Shown here: positions 25,794-34,349 of the stretch, piece by piece
Position numbering within the stretch: the first letter of the stretch is position 1
Layout of the letters: every line of letters begins with the position of its first letter
Source: Pseudomonas syringae
GTDB lineage: Bacteria > Pseudomonadota > Gammaproteobacteria > Pseudomonadales > Pseudomonadaceae
Direction of reading: 5' to 3'
DNA length: 64,000 bases
Assembly: GCF_023278085.1 (NCBI RefSeq)
Contig: NZ_CP066265.1
Location: forward strand, 434,001 to 498,000
Notes under the pieces: generated by a model
Seen by the model: the letters and a program-made list of their open reading frames with translations, nothing else
What the model was told of the DNA's origin: nothing
Databases searched by the model: none
Position numbers and translations under genes: made by a program

Positions 25794-28438
25794 GCAGTAC
25801 CCCCGTGTTGTTTCGGGTACAACCGGATTACGTCACGACGTTGAATACGTCCACGATTGATGATTGCTATCGCAGTACCAGGTATGGCGAGCAACGTATC
25901 AATCTCATCAGGCTGGATAAGGGGCGACAGCTCTAGCTGTAGCGAGGGACGCTGCGGTGCTTGAGTTGAGTCATCCGGCACTACCATTCCATTCAGCCAG
26001 TTCATGGCCTTGGGAGTCCACTGACGGTGCCAGAGGCCGATAGCGTAAGACAGACGTGGCGCGCCAAAGCGACTCTGTCTGTTCAGCGTTGTCGATTGCA
26101 TTGCTTGATCCGTACCGGAGTTAGCGTATAGGCCAAGGTCGCTTGCCGCGTCTGGTAGTCCTTGGAAGCTTTGCGTTGAGGCCTTCCACACATGGCCACT
26201 GCGCTTGGAAACGTAATTGTTTGAATCGTCTGTACGGGGTGCTAAAGCAATGATACTGGCCAGATTACCGAGCATCTGAACCGCACCATCACGCTCCAGG
26301 CGTTTGTATAAACCGTCGACGTTTTGCGTTGCAAACATTAGGTACAGGCCCAGGCTGCGTGCTACAGGAACAGTCTCTAAGTCTGCTTTGGTCAATAGGT
26401 TCTGAACTTCGTCAGCGGCAAGTAGCACGGGCCGGTGACCTTCCAGACTTTTCCAATTGTCGCCGCGTTTTTTCACCGCGTCGTAGACTCGTCGCATGCA
26501 TAGGGCCGAGATCGCAACCCCGCCAATACCATATTCCGACTCCGGTAATAGAAGTCCGATTTTCTGGCCGGTCATTACACCCTCAACCCTGAACTGGGTA
26601 TTAGTAGTATTGACCCATGGCCCGAGCTTTTCTTGAAGCAGGATGTTCCCCAACCAAGTCCGCAGCATGTTACTGATGCAACCTGCAGTCTTCTCTGGGA
26701 AATCCGGATACTCCAACAACCAATAGTGAGCGGCTGCGAGCAGGCGCCCGCTATGGTCAATCTCATTTGAGATGGAATCTAGCCAGTCCGCTCGCTCCTG
26801 ATGGCTTGCCAGGCAAAATTGCTGGATTTGTGTCAGCGTATAGGGAAGATCAGGATGGGCTTCCACTAGGATTGCCGCCATACGCAGCATCAGGCGGGCA
26901 GAGTCTCGCCAGAAGGTATCTCCTTTCCCGTCGTCGCAAACGTCGGGCAACACATCAGCCAGAGCATCTGGCGTCATCTCATAGATAGGATTGAATGGGC
27001 CGTGGTCTGGGCTGATGAGCGTATAACCGTCGATACCATGGAACTCAAGCGGCAGTGCACCCTTGCCATCGAGAACCAGAAGACCTCCTAGATCGCCATC
27101 GATCCACTGTTTGGTGAGCGGACGAATGACCCCTGAAGTTTTGCCCGTGCCGCTAGCTCCTAGCACACCGACATGAGTAGCCAGATCTGTAACCGACAGG
27201 CCAAACGGTATACCCGCTTCAGTAGGCGCTAGGGGGTCACGTCGTTGCGCTAACAAGCCAGTACTGGTTCCGAGTTGGATGAAAGGAGAGCTGTCCGTTT
27301 TGGCGTTTTTAATTTGCTCATTCCGTGCTTCCTCCAAGTGCTGGAAATACGCGCGCCCGGCTTTGTCGATTAACAGTTCGGTACCGCTTTCACGTACGGC
27401 TTGATCAAGCAGCATTGCGCGAACCGTAAGAGGGGATTTGGCCGTGAAGGTAAGATAGATTGCGAAACCCCACATACCTAAAACGTATAGCCAATTAATC
27501 AGCTGAGCATCCAGGCGAATGAATGTGTCGAGATGTTCACGATAGGACGCCGAGAGTCCCACAAAAATCAGGGCTGGAATGATGACTATTTTGATGACGA
27601 GGAGGAATACAGACGGGTCCGTTTCCTTCTGTGCCGGTTGTGCTTTTTCCTGATCACGTGGAATCCAGAAGGCAAAACGTTTCCACACCAAAAGGGCGAA
27701 ATAATCCAGGACCGCAAGCATGGGCGATGAGATTGCGAGAGCCGGAGTTAGCATTACCAAGCCAACCATGAACAGCACAGCCTTGGTGGTCATCCACTCA
27801 GAACGAACAGCTGAAAACTCTAGGTCGGTGGCTAGTACTTGTCCCGTGACAGACTGGCCGTTGGAGTCTGTCACCAAAAGCCGCGCGCGGTCTGCCAAAT
27901 CGGGTGGAGTTCCTGGCTCCAAATCACGAATAACGCACCGGGAAATGATGCTTTTCACTGAGTCGATTTCATCCTGACGCACGGGTGTTTTTGGCAGGAG
28001 TACTTGAGCGATCAGAGGGCCAAATAGTGTTGCAGAACAACACAGCAAAACGCTAAGCCATACAGTGATAGTAAACGCCAGTGGGACGAGAGTGTCATTT
28101 GTCGTCGTTCCTGCTTTGTTTACTAAAATATAGGTAAACAATAATCCGATGAGCATCAGCGCAGGAATAACCAACCACGTTCGTTTTGCCCAAATACGTT
28201 GCGCGAGGAAAACACCAATTTGAGACAGCGAAAGCCTCTGAGCCATCCTTTCGATATGATCATTTGATAATCCATCATGCTCAGTATCCGTCCCGCTGAT
28301 CCAGTAAACTTGTGGATCTAGCACACCCTCATATTTGCGCATGATGACAGTACGCATTCGTTCCTGCTCGTGATGTAGAAGCCAGTACTTTGTCTTTGAC
28401 ACAGGGTCATCAAAAAAACGATTTTTTGAAATGCTCAT
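25790..28438 (-). CDS. Type IV coupling protein-like ATPase (TraD/TraG/VirD4 type)
   Basis: The 882-residue protein has five or six membrane segments in its first 335 residues (about 88-106, 118-148, 221-251, 278-296, 313-332), then an AAA+ motor with Walker A GASGTGKTS (427-435), a VLDGKG strand, and Walker B LLAADEVQNLL followed by the sensor-type FATQNVDGL. This is the layout of conjugative coupling proteins that feed relaxase-bound DNA into a type IV secretion channel. No channel genes are present in this element, so it should use one supplied by another plasmid or element. Confidence 0.85.
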   Translation of the reverse strand: MSISKNRFFDDPVSKTKYWLLHHEQERMRTVIMRKYEGVLDPQVYWISGTDTEHDGLSNDHIERMAQRLSLSQIGVFLAQRIWAKRTWLVIPALMLIGLLFTYILVNKAGTTTNDTLVPLAFTITVWLSVLLCCSATLFGPLIAQVLLPKTPVRQDEIDSVKSIISRCVIRDLEPGTPPDLADRARLLVTDSNGQSVTGQVLATDLEFSAVRSEWMTTKAVLFMVGLVMLTPALAISSPMLAVLDYFALLVWKRFAFWIPRDQEKAQPAQKETDPSVFLLVIKIVIIPALIFVGLSASYREHLDTFIRLDAQLINWLYVLGMWGFAIYLTFTAKSPLTVRAMLLDQAVRESGTELLIDKAGRAYFQHLEEARNEQIKNAKTDSSPFIQLGTSTGLLAQRRDPLAPTEAGIPFGLSVTDLATHVGVLGASGTGKTSGVIRPLTKQWIDGDLGGLLVLDGKGALPLEFHGIDGYTLISPDHGPFNPIYEMTPDALADVLPDVCDDGKGDTFWRDSARLMLRMAAILVEAHPDLPYTLTQIQQFCLASHQERADWLDSISNEIDHSGRLLAAAHYWLLEYPDFPEKTAGCISNMLRTWLGNILLQEKLGPWVNTTNTQFRVEGVMTGQKIGLLLPESEYGIGGVAISALCMRRVYDAVKKRGDNWKSLEGHRPVLLAADEVQNLLTKADLETVPVARSLGLYLMFATQNVDGLYKRLERDGAVQMLGNLASIIALAPRTDDSNNYVSKRSGHVWKASTQSFQGLPDAASDLGLYANSGTDQAMQSTTLNRQSRFGAPRLSYAIGLWHRQWTPKAMNWLNGMVVPDDSTQAPQRPSLQLELSPLIQPDEIDTLLAIPGTAIAIINRGRIQRRDVIRLYPKQHGGTA

Positions 28439-28483
28439 TGTTATCGCCTATACAAAAAGTGATTAAGGTGCGGTCGGTAAACG

Positions 28484-28924
28484 CTAATTTTTTCTTGGCC
28501 GCTCACGGCTTGCGAGGAGTGCGTCTCCCGTTCGCTTCCACTCAGTCCTTACCGCATCGGTGACGGACGTTTCCTCAATCCCAATCAGAGCGCCTAGTAA
28601 CTCGCCACGATCAATCAACGGGCTTCCTGTCTTCGTATCGACGAGGCCCGCCAATATGAGTAGGCCCGCTGCTTGATAGAGCTCGCGGTCCCGGGCTTTA
28701 CGTGCAGATTCTTTCTCTGCATTAACAATACGAGCTACATCGCTTCTGGCCTTCTGTGCCTTGGCTTCTGCCCACTCTGCCTTGATGAGAAAACTGAGCT
28801 TTCGCTCCTCGTCATTTGTTCTAGGAATTTTCTCTGAAAGCATCAGTAGTAATCGCTGTTGATCACTTGGCGATTTCAGATTTTTTATGTGGAGAATTCT
28901 TTCGCTAAGCCATTTGTCTTTCAT
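28484..28924 (-). CDS. TraD-like mobilization accessory protein
   Basis: The 146-residue protein has a charged helical N-terminal part (EWAEAKAQKARSDVARIVNA) and a C-terminal ELYQAAGLLILAGL...GELLGALIGIEE block, which resembles the small TraD/MobC-type relaxosome accessory family found beside MobA/TraA relaxases. It is the first gene of the reverse-strand operon with the coupling protein (46 bp apart) and divergent from the relaxase gene. The match is by pattern only. Confidence 0.6.
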   Translation of the reverse strand: MKDKWLSERILHIKNLKSPSDQQRLLLMLSEKIPRTNDEERKLSFLIKAEWAEAKAQKARSDVARIVNAEKESARKARDRELYQAAGLLILAGLVDTKTGSPLIDRGELLGALIGIEETSVTDAVRTEWKRTGDALLASRERPRKN

Positions 28925-29096
28925 TTCGCTTAATTACGCTAAGTTTGCTTTTAGGGTTTTAATTATAACTATTATATGTTTGATGTGCGCGCGGACTGCT
29001 TTATCCTTCCAGTATTGGAAGGCGCGCTTAGTTGTTTCTTCGTTCCTCAGAAACAGCGCGCCCTGCCGGGGGCAGAAGCGAAAATCAAAAGCGGAT

Positions 29097-29114
29097 TTTT
29101 CGCGGGCGCGAAAA
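29097..29114. promoter_or_regulatory. 18-bp palindrome (copy 4)
   Basis: TTTTCGCGGGCGCGAAAA, identical to copy 2. It lies in the 256-bp divergent region between the accessory-protein gene and the relaxase gene, where the transfer origin and both promoters are expected. Confidence 0.75.
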
Positions 29115-29136
29115 TGAAGCGTAGTGCTAAGACTTA

Positions 29137-29154
29137 TTTTCGCGGGCGCGAAAA
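29137..29154. promoter_or_regulatory. 18-bp palindrome (copy 5)
   Basis: TTTTCGCGGGCGCGAAAA, 40 bp from copy 4 and 27 bp before the relaxase ATG, the same 27-bp distance that copy 1 has to the CPBP gene. This equal placement supports an operator role. Confidence 0.75.
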
Positions 29155-29180
29155 TTTAGACACGTCGAGATAATCCGCAT

Positions 29181-30656
29181 ATGGCTATTGGCCGTTTAAG
29201 CATGAAGGTGGGAAAGGTTGGAAAGGCAGGACCACATGCGGCCTATATCGCCCGTGAAGGTAAGTATGCCGCGCGGCTAGATCGAAACGAAAAACTGGAG
29301 GCGACCGAGTCCGGGAACATGCCGGCTTGGGCTCAGCATTGTCCCCAAGAGTTTTGGAATGCCGCCGACGCGAATGAGCGCAAAAATGGCACTACTTATC
29401 GCGAGATGGAAATAGCGTTGCCTCGTGAGCTTTCACCACAGCAACGCGCTGATCTGGTGCATGACTTTGTGCGCCAAGAAATAGGAACGCGCCACGCATA
29501 TCAGTGGGCAATTCACTCGCCGAAAGCAGCAGACGGCAACGAGCAGCCCCATCTGCATTTGATGTTCAGTGAAAGGCAGTGTGATGGCTTTGCACGTGAT
29601 CCTGAGCAGTACTTCAAGCGCTATAACTCTAAGAATCCAGCGATTGGTGGTGCTCGTAAGGGCTATGGCCCAAGCGCCGGACTCACGCTGAGTGCGGCTG
29701 AACGTAAAGCAGAGTTACGTCAGTTGCGATACCGCTGGGAGACGAGCTGCAACACACATCTACAACGAGCAGGGTTTGCAGAGAGGATCGACATGCGCAG
29801 TCATACCGAACGGGAGACTGGGTTAACCCCAGAGCGGAAATATTTGCCTAGCGAGTGGAGAGATCCGTTGCTACGCGCAAAAGTGATCGACTTCCGACAG
29901 GCCCGAGCAGAGCTTTCCCGATCTCGTGATGATTTACGGCGTGAAGTGCCTAGCGCTGGAGCTGAGATTATTAGCCTTGAGAAAGAGCGTGAGCGGCGAA
30001 CCCACATGCAAAAAAACTCGGGCGGTAGCCCGCAACAGACCATCATTGCGACCGGTCCAGTCGAGAGGCAAAGCGACGTGTCAAATACTTCCAATCGTAG
30101 TTCTACTGATAAAAAAAGAGCTGAGCGAATGAGTAGAGAGGAGGCTGGACGAATCGCTACCGGGCTCTCCCAAAAAAATGAGCGCCGCGAGAATCTTGAA
30201 ACCATACGACAGATCGAAAAAATCCCGCAGGCGGAAAAGTCAGCTCAAGAGTTGCGAGATCAAAAAGAACGATCAGACCAAGAGAAGAGCATCCGCGATC
30301 AGGTCCGTAGGATGGAGCAAGCGCGAAGCGATGAAGGAGATCGTTTGATTAACCAACTGCAGCAGGAGAGGGAGGGAGGAAGTGCCTGCGTACCTAACGC
30401 GATGGAGCAGATGAACGCCCAGTCGGCCCGTAGTGGAAAGGCACTGGATCGCGGCCATGTAAACGGTCAGAACGTTTCCAGCATTGAGCAAATGCGAACC
30501 AGGGCAATCGAGCGAGGTCACTTCAAGGATCAGGCCCTAAAGCCCGACCACGACCGTCCCAGTGTCTCTAAAACGCTTGAGCAGATTAGGTCCGACGCCG
30601 AGACACGTCGTCTTGCGAAAGAGCAGAATTCCAATGAGACAGACATCGAACGCTGA
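29181..30656 (+). CDS. MobA/MobL-family relaxase
   Basis: The 491-residue protein has the MobA/MobL (MOBQ) N-terminal domain: MAIGRLSMKVGKVGKAGPHA leading to AAYIAREGKYA with Tyr22 as the likely nicking residue, and the metal-binding HLHLMFSER motif (His124, His126) after HAYQWAIHSPK. Residues about 250-491 are a highly charged helical tail with repeated EQMR/EQIR-like segments. It should nick the element at oriT and pilot the strand into a recipient. The oriT is probably in the divergent region upstream; I could not identify the nick site. Confidence 0.9.
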   Translation: MAIGRLSMKVGKVGKAGPHAAYIAREGKYAARLDRNEKLEATESGNMPAWAQHCPQEFWNAADANERKNGTTYREMEIALPRELSPQQRADLVHDFVRQEIGTRHAYQWAIHSPKAADGNEQPHLHLMFSERQCDGFARDPEQYFKRYNSKNPAIGGARKGYGPSAGLTLSAAERKAELRQLRYRWETSCNTHLQRAGFAERIDMRSHTERETGLTPERKYLPSEWRDPLLRAKVIDFRQARAELSRSRDDLRREVPSAGAEIISLEKERERRTHMQKNSGGSPQQTIIATGPVERQSDVSNTSNRSSTDKKRAERMSREEAGRIATGLSQKNERRENLETIRQIEKIPQAEKSAQELRDQKERSDQEKSIRDQVRRMEQARSDEGDRLINQLQQEREGGSACVPNAMEQMNAQSARSGKALDRGHVNGQNVSSIEQMRTRAIERGHFKDQALKPDHDRPSVSKTLEQIRSDAETRRLAKEQNSNETDIER

Positions 30657-30669
30657 CGTCATTTAGCTA

Positions 30670-30936
30670 TCACATCTCTAGCTGCTGCCGCACCTTGGGC
30701 GGTAGCCAATCCAATTCAGGAAGATTGATTTCCTCAAGGGCCTGCAGCATGGCTTCCAACTTGCGACGGTGTCTCTGAAGAGCATCTTCGAGTGATTCTT
30801 TTGGTAGCGTGCTGAATTCACAAAGCTCCGAATCGTCGAAAATTCCTCGCCAAATGGCAAGGCTGAGCGGGGTTTTGTCCAAGGTGATGAAATAGTCTCG
30901 CCAGTAGCTAGGTTGCTCGATAGATGCGGTCGTCAT
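30670..30936 (-). CDS. Small unknown protein downstream of an XRE regulator
   Basis: An 88-residue protein (YWRDYFITLDKTPLSLAIWRG and an acidic helical C-terminus, LEAMLQALEEINLPELDW). It overlaps the upstream XRE-like gene by 29 bp on the same strand. I do not recognise it. The coupling to a DNA-binding antitoxin-like protein makes a toxin or partner role possible, but nothing in the sequence shows an active site. Confidence 0.5.
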   Translation of the reverse strand: MTTASIEQPSYWRDYFITLDKTPLSLAIWRGIFDDSELCEFSTLPKESLEDALQRHRRKLEAMLQALEEINLPELDWLPPKVRQQLEM

Positions 30937-31195
30937 ATTTTTTGTAATCCTCGATTTTTTTTCGTATCTCTTCCAAGTCGATCAGGGCGTTAGTTTGAAA
31001 GCGACCGATTAGAAGCTTGCTTAGCTGCTGCTGTGGAACGTCCGCCAATCGTGCTGCGTCACCAAGTGACAGCCCTTTTTCCTCGATGAGTCGGATTATT
31101 GAGGAGACCGTTTGTGCTTTGGCCAGCATTTCCTCCGCTTCAGGATCGCCAAGATCCGCGTATACGTTCCCGCTGCTTGCTTCGACCTCAATCAT
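30908..31195 (-). CDS. XRE-family antitoxin-like regulator
   Basis: The start is the ATG at 31195, with GGGGA eight bases upstream; a TTG at 31210 is less likely. The roughly 95-residue protein has the ASSGNVYADLGDPEAEEMLAKA lead-in and the helix-turn-helix LSLGDAARLADVPQQQLSKLLIGRF typical of XRE antitoxins that partner HigB/Gp49-like toxins. No HigB-like gene is present here; instead an unknown 88-residue gene follows. Confidence 0.75.
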   Translation of the reverse strand: MIEVEASSGNVYADLGDPEAEEMLAKAQTVSSIIRLIEEKGLSLGDAARLADVPQQQLSKLLIGRFQTNALIDLEEIRKKIEDYKKYDDRIYRAT

Positions 31196-31308
31196 TATGG
31201 TGGTCCCCAAGCTGTATTAAGATGATTATAAAAGGATTAAGGCGCTGTGGATTATCTGCGCAACCCTTCAGTGGTGAGGCTTGTAGCCATTTTGGGTTGT
31301 GAATAATT

Positions 31309-31396
31309 TAGCCAACCGTACGGTAGTTGTTAGCCGACGGTACGGTACATCCGAGCCAACGGTACGGGGCTGTCTAGCCAATGGTACGGTACTTAT
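31309..31396. other. Four 22-bp iterons, likely replication origin (oriV)
   Basis: Four direct repeats start at 31309, 31331, 31353 and 31375, exactly 22 bp apart, each of the form TAGCC-A/G-A-x-GGTACGGTA with a variable tail. The last one contains the stop codon of the trfA-like gene. Iterons next to a TrfA-type initiator are the classical origin of broad-host-range plasmids. Confidence 0.85.
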
Positions 31397-32282
31397 TTTT
31401 TGATTTAGAGCCGCTGCTTTTTCTCGCAATGTGCCTAGCCTGGCTGCTGGTTGGGGTTTTTGTGAAATGCACGTTGCCACCGCTGATTTCGTAGCTGAGC
31501 GGCTGGCCGTGCAGATTGCTTGCGTGCTGCAATGCGTCCAGAGCCCTTCGGATATTTTGCTCACGGCTTGATGTAGAGCTGTCGAGACTGCCAGCCATCT
31601 TCATTAGCGTATCAATAGATACAGGGAAGGGCTCAGCATGGCTCGATAAATACCCATGTAGCCACTGTGCTAGTGGTTTCGAGTTCAGACTTCTGCGAAC
31701 GGCCCAATCAATATGGGTAAAGTCATTTGGTCCAAACAGGTAAGAAAGCTCAAGGTTCAAAGTGATAATGAGCTTTTGCTCCATATCGTCTCTATAGATC
31801 GAGTCAATCAGGCCGCCTGTATAGGAATGCTGTTTAGTACTTAACTCAAGCGTGCCCGCAGCGAGGCGGAACAGGCGCTTGTAGAGCGTTTTTCTATTAT
31901 TTCCGGCATCTGTCTTCCCTTGTAGTTTCAGAAGCTCGTATGCGCTGGTTTTAAAAGATTTTCCCATTGGCTTTCGGCGAGCGATATGCAACAACGTAAT
32001 CCAGACATCTAAATCGCCCTGGTCTAAACGTGGCCCTGTGTATCTCATTTGCGTAGGCCTCTGAGTGTAAATTTCGGCGCGCTGTAGGAATGCGTTGCTA
32101 GCCGAGCGACTGGACCCGAAAAGCGCAGATCGGAGAGTGATATTGGGTACGCCTCTCACTTCGTCTGGCCAGCTCGTCAGCACCTTTTCAGACCGGATTG
32201 GTTCCAGTGATACCACCGTCGGATTGGGTGGCAGCTTGGATGCCCGCTCCACTAATCGCGATAGTTTGGTCACTGCTGACAT
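31374..32282 (-). CDS. TrfA-type plasmid replication initiator
   Basis: The 302-residue protein resembles TrfA, the initiator of RK2-like replicons: PNITLRSALFGSSRS near residue 45-59, RLDQGDLDVWITLLHIAR near 83-101, KTLYKRLFRLAAGTLEL, and SKPLAQWLHGYLSSHAEP. TrfA proteins bind iterons as monomers and open the origin. The four iterons at its own 3' end support this. It lies one short gene away from an HTH protein (32292). Finding it inside a chromosomal element implies that the excised circle may replicate. Confidence 0.85.
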   Translation of the reverse strand: MSAVTKLSRLVERASKLPPNPTVVSLEPIRSEKVLTSWPDEVRGVPNITLRSALFGSSRSASNAFLQRAEIYTQRPTQMRYTGPRLDQGDLDVWITLLHIARRKPMGKSFKTSAYELLKLQGKTDAGNNRKTLYKRLFRLAAGTLELSTKQHSYTGGLIDSIYRDDMEQKLIITLNLELSYLFGPNDFTHIDWAVRRSLNSKPLAQWLHGYLSSHAEPFPVSIDTLMKMAGSLDSSTSSREQNIRRALDALQHASNLHGQPLSYEISGGNVHFTKTPTSSQARHIARKSSGSKSKNKYRTIG

Positions 32283-32291
32283 GGGCTAGTC

Positions 32292-32510
32292 TTACGCTTC
32301 GTCGATAAAGCGAGCTATGCCAGCTACGCGGAAATAGACGCGTCGGCCAATTTTGATCCTGCAGGGTTTTAAGTTTCGCGCGATTTCGTTGTCCCCCGAC
32401 AATGTAATGCGCAGCCCTTCAGGGCTGCGATGAAGGATCTCTGCAACCTGAGAAAGTGACAGGAGGGGAGATCCTCCGTTGCTGGTCAGAATGAGTTCTT
32501 CGGTCGTCAT
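32292..32510 (-). CDS. Small helix-turn-helix protein (excisionase-like or regulator)
   Basis: The 72-residue protein has one DNA-binding motif, SPLLSLSQVAEILHRSPEGL, followed by the strand pair CRIKIGRRVYFRVAGIARFID, the layout of AlpA/excisionase-type winged helix proteins. It lies nine bases upstream of the replication initiator gene on the same strand. It could be the excision factor of the element or a replication regulator. Confidence 0.7.
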   Translation of the reverse strand: MTTEELILTSNGGSPLLSLSQVAEILHRSPEGLRITLSGDNEIARNLKPCRIKIGRRVYFRVAGIARFIDEA

Positions 32511-32599
32511 GTTTCTTTGCCTACAGTGAGTAATGTAGGTAGAACATTACGAGTAATTACGCCTAGAATGAGGCGAATGTTTTTAACTTCTAGGTTGAC

Positions 32600-34018
32600 A
32601 TGGCGCGCCTCGATTATCTGACGAATCTGCTCAATGTTTACGATCACGATCCTCGTTGCCCAGTCCAGTTTGCTTCTGGCTACAGAGCGGTGTTAAGTCG
32701 GCTTAACGCATCCTCGAGCCTGACCTCAAGGCGCTATCCTATCTGGCCTCTGGTAAGGACGAATTTGGATGGGCCGTTTGAACAGTGCCTAGCTAGCTAC
32801 GAGGGCGAGTGGGCCAAGAGCTTGCTGACTGGTGCTCGGCTGTCGGAAATGGCCCATATCCCCCCACCATTTTATGCAGCACCTTACGTTGCGCACCCTG
32901 AAACGGATGACGGCGGTCTGACAGCAGATGTTCTGGCTCGCGGTGTGATACCCGATAGGCCAGAAAATATGCCGGAGATCGACTGGCAGCTCCAGAACTT
33001 GGATCGCTGGGATTCGAATATTAAGTTCGCAATTTGTAGCTTGCTCAATCCGGAGGGTGCACCGTTCGAAGGCGCGGAACCGCTTTGTGGGGCTTTGGAG
33101 TCTGTACGTGACTTGTTTCGATTAATGCGCCACTTCAGGCCTTTACGTACAAAGGCACTGAGGGACTTTGATGCCGCTATAGATGACCGGACCCGTCCAC
33201 AGGATGGCGGTTACTGTGAGCTTTGCTGGCGTGTAAGCATTCGGTCCAGCAGACTGCAGGAGCTTGCAGCCCAGCAGCGTTACGAGGTCGGCGAAATTGT
33301 CCGTTCAGGTCAGTGCCAGCTCTCTGCTGAAGAACACGACGCCAGGCTGGCAGAGGCTTGGTTGCTGGAAAGCAGCCTCAAGCTTTCTCCATCCAGTACT
33401 TTGATATCGAAAGCAGAGGCTGCAAAGTTACGCGTCGTATTCGAGCGGTTTCGTATCGAGAAAATCGTGGCGGGGAACCTAAGCTACCGGTACTGCGCCG
33501 TACACAAGCCCGGATCGGCTAAATACCATGCTGACTTACGCTACAAGGCTGCGTTTCATAATCATCTATCTGCGCTCGGCAGGTCGGGAAGATCTGAGTT
33601 TGCGTTCAATTTTCTGCCTCCCAGCTCCCCTGATATTCAGGAAATAAGAAAGCTCGCCTATGACCAGGTGCACTCAGGCTTGCACGTTGTGACGACAGGT
33701 AAGCCCTCATCACTTGGGCTACGCGAAAAAGTTTGGCTCATGCACGAAGAGGGTATCAGCCAATCAGAGATGGCAAGACGGTTGGGAATATCGCGTCAGG
33801 CGATATCAAAAGCCAAGAAAAGCCTAGAGTCATTGATGAATACGCACCATGCAGGCAGCTACATCAACCCGCTAACCGGCGAGGCGCAGGTTCCGGAACC
33901 AATTAGAAAGGCGATAAGGGATGCCACCATGAAAGGGCTATCGATCACGGTAATCGCTAAGGAGGTGGGGCTCAGCAAGGGTACTGTCGATGGTCTGGTA
34001 CGTCTGATGGAGGGCTAA
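32600..34018 (+). CDS. Unknown 472-residue protein with two helix-turn-helix motifs and Cys/His pairs
   Basis: I do not recognise this protein. Residues about 1-230 are without known motif; a possible zinc site is formed by YCELCWR and, further on, YCAVHKPGSAKYHADLRYKAAF. The C-terminal part has two helix-turn-helix motifs: GISQSEMARRLGISRQAISKA and GLSITVIAKEVGLSKGTVDG. It is divergent from the HTH/trfA operon. A transcription regulator or a phage-derived DNA-binding protein specific to these elements is the best guess. Codon use is ordinary for the host. Confidence 0.65.
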   Translation: MARLDYLTNLLNVYDHDPRCPVQFASGYRAVLSRLNASSSLTSRRYPIWPLVRTNLDGPFEQCLASYEGEWAKSLLTGARLSEMAHIPPPFYAAPYVAHPETDDGGLTADVLARGVIPDRPENMPEIDWQLQNLDRWDSNIKFAICSLLNPEGAPFEGAEPLCGALESVRDLFRLMRHFRPLRTKALRDFDAAIDDRTRPQDGGYCELCWRVSIRSSRLQELAAQQRYEVGEIVRSGQCQLSAEEHDARLAEAWLLESSLKLSPSSTLISKAEAAKLRVVFERFRIEKIVAGNLSYRYCAVHKPGSAKYHADLRYKAAFHNHLSALGRSGRSEFAFNFLPPSSPDIQEIRKLAYDQVHSGLHVVTTGKPSSLGLREKVWLMHEEGISQSEMARRLGISRQAISKAKKSLESLMNTHHAGSYINPLTGEAQVPEPIRKAIRDATMKGLSITVIAKEVGLSKGTVDGLVRLMEG

Positions 34019-34349
34019 AAGCAAAAGCACAGTGCTAGCCGCTTTTGCTCCGGCGGATTTTCAGCCGGGGCAAAAGCGGCTGAAGCTTTGACTAGTGACG
34101 ATGGCGTTGGGTCAGGTGGGTCACTGAGTTGCCCACTCGTCCGTGCATTTATCGACCAGTACAATTGCGTTCTGATTAAGCGAACGTTTGCATCTGATCT
34201 GACTAGCGCATTGCATTTTACGAGCGGCAGATACCTGCCAGTGGCAGACGTTCGCGATATACAACCAGATACCTGTTTGCACTCTAGGAGGGATTAAAGA
34301 TTACTAATTTTTTCGTATCCCTGGAGTTAGGGGGTGGATTAGCCAATCC
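34019..34349. other. Intergenic stretch with an 18-bp hairpin
   Basis: Two 18-bp arms, AGCCGCTTTTGCTCCGGC at 34037-34054 and its complement (one G-T pair) at 34064-34081, are separated by nine bases. The hairpin begins 19 bp after the stop codon of the 472-residue gene and is a likely transcription stop for it, though no long T run follows on the plus strand. The rest shows no gene. Confidence 0.55.

Noticed and set aside
24427..29154. CRISPR array
   Set aside because: The repeated 18-mers are palindromic operators in unequal spacing and separate locations, with no regular spacers. The 41-bp tandem array at 46.9 kb also has no spacers.
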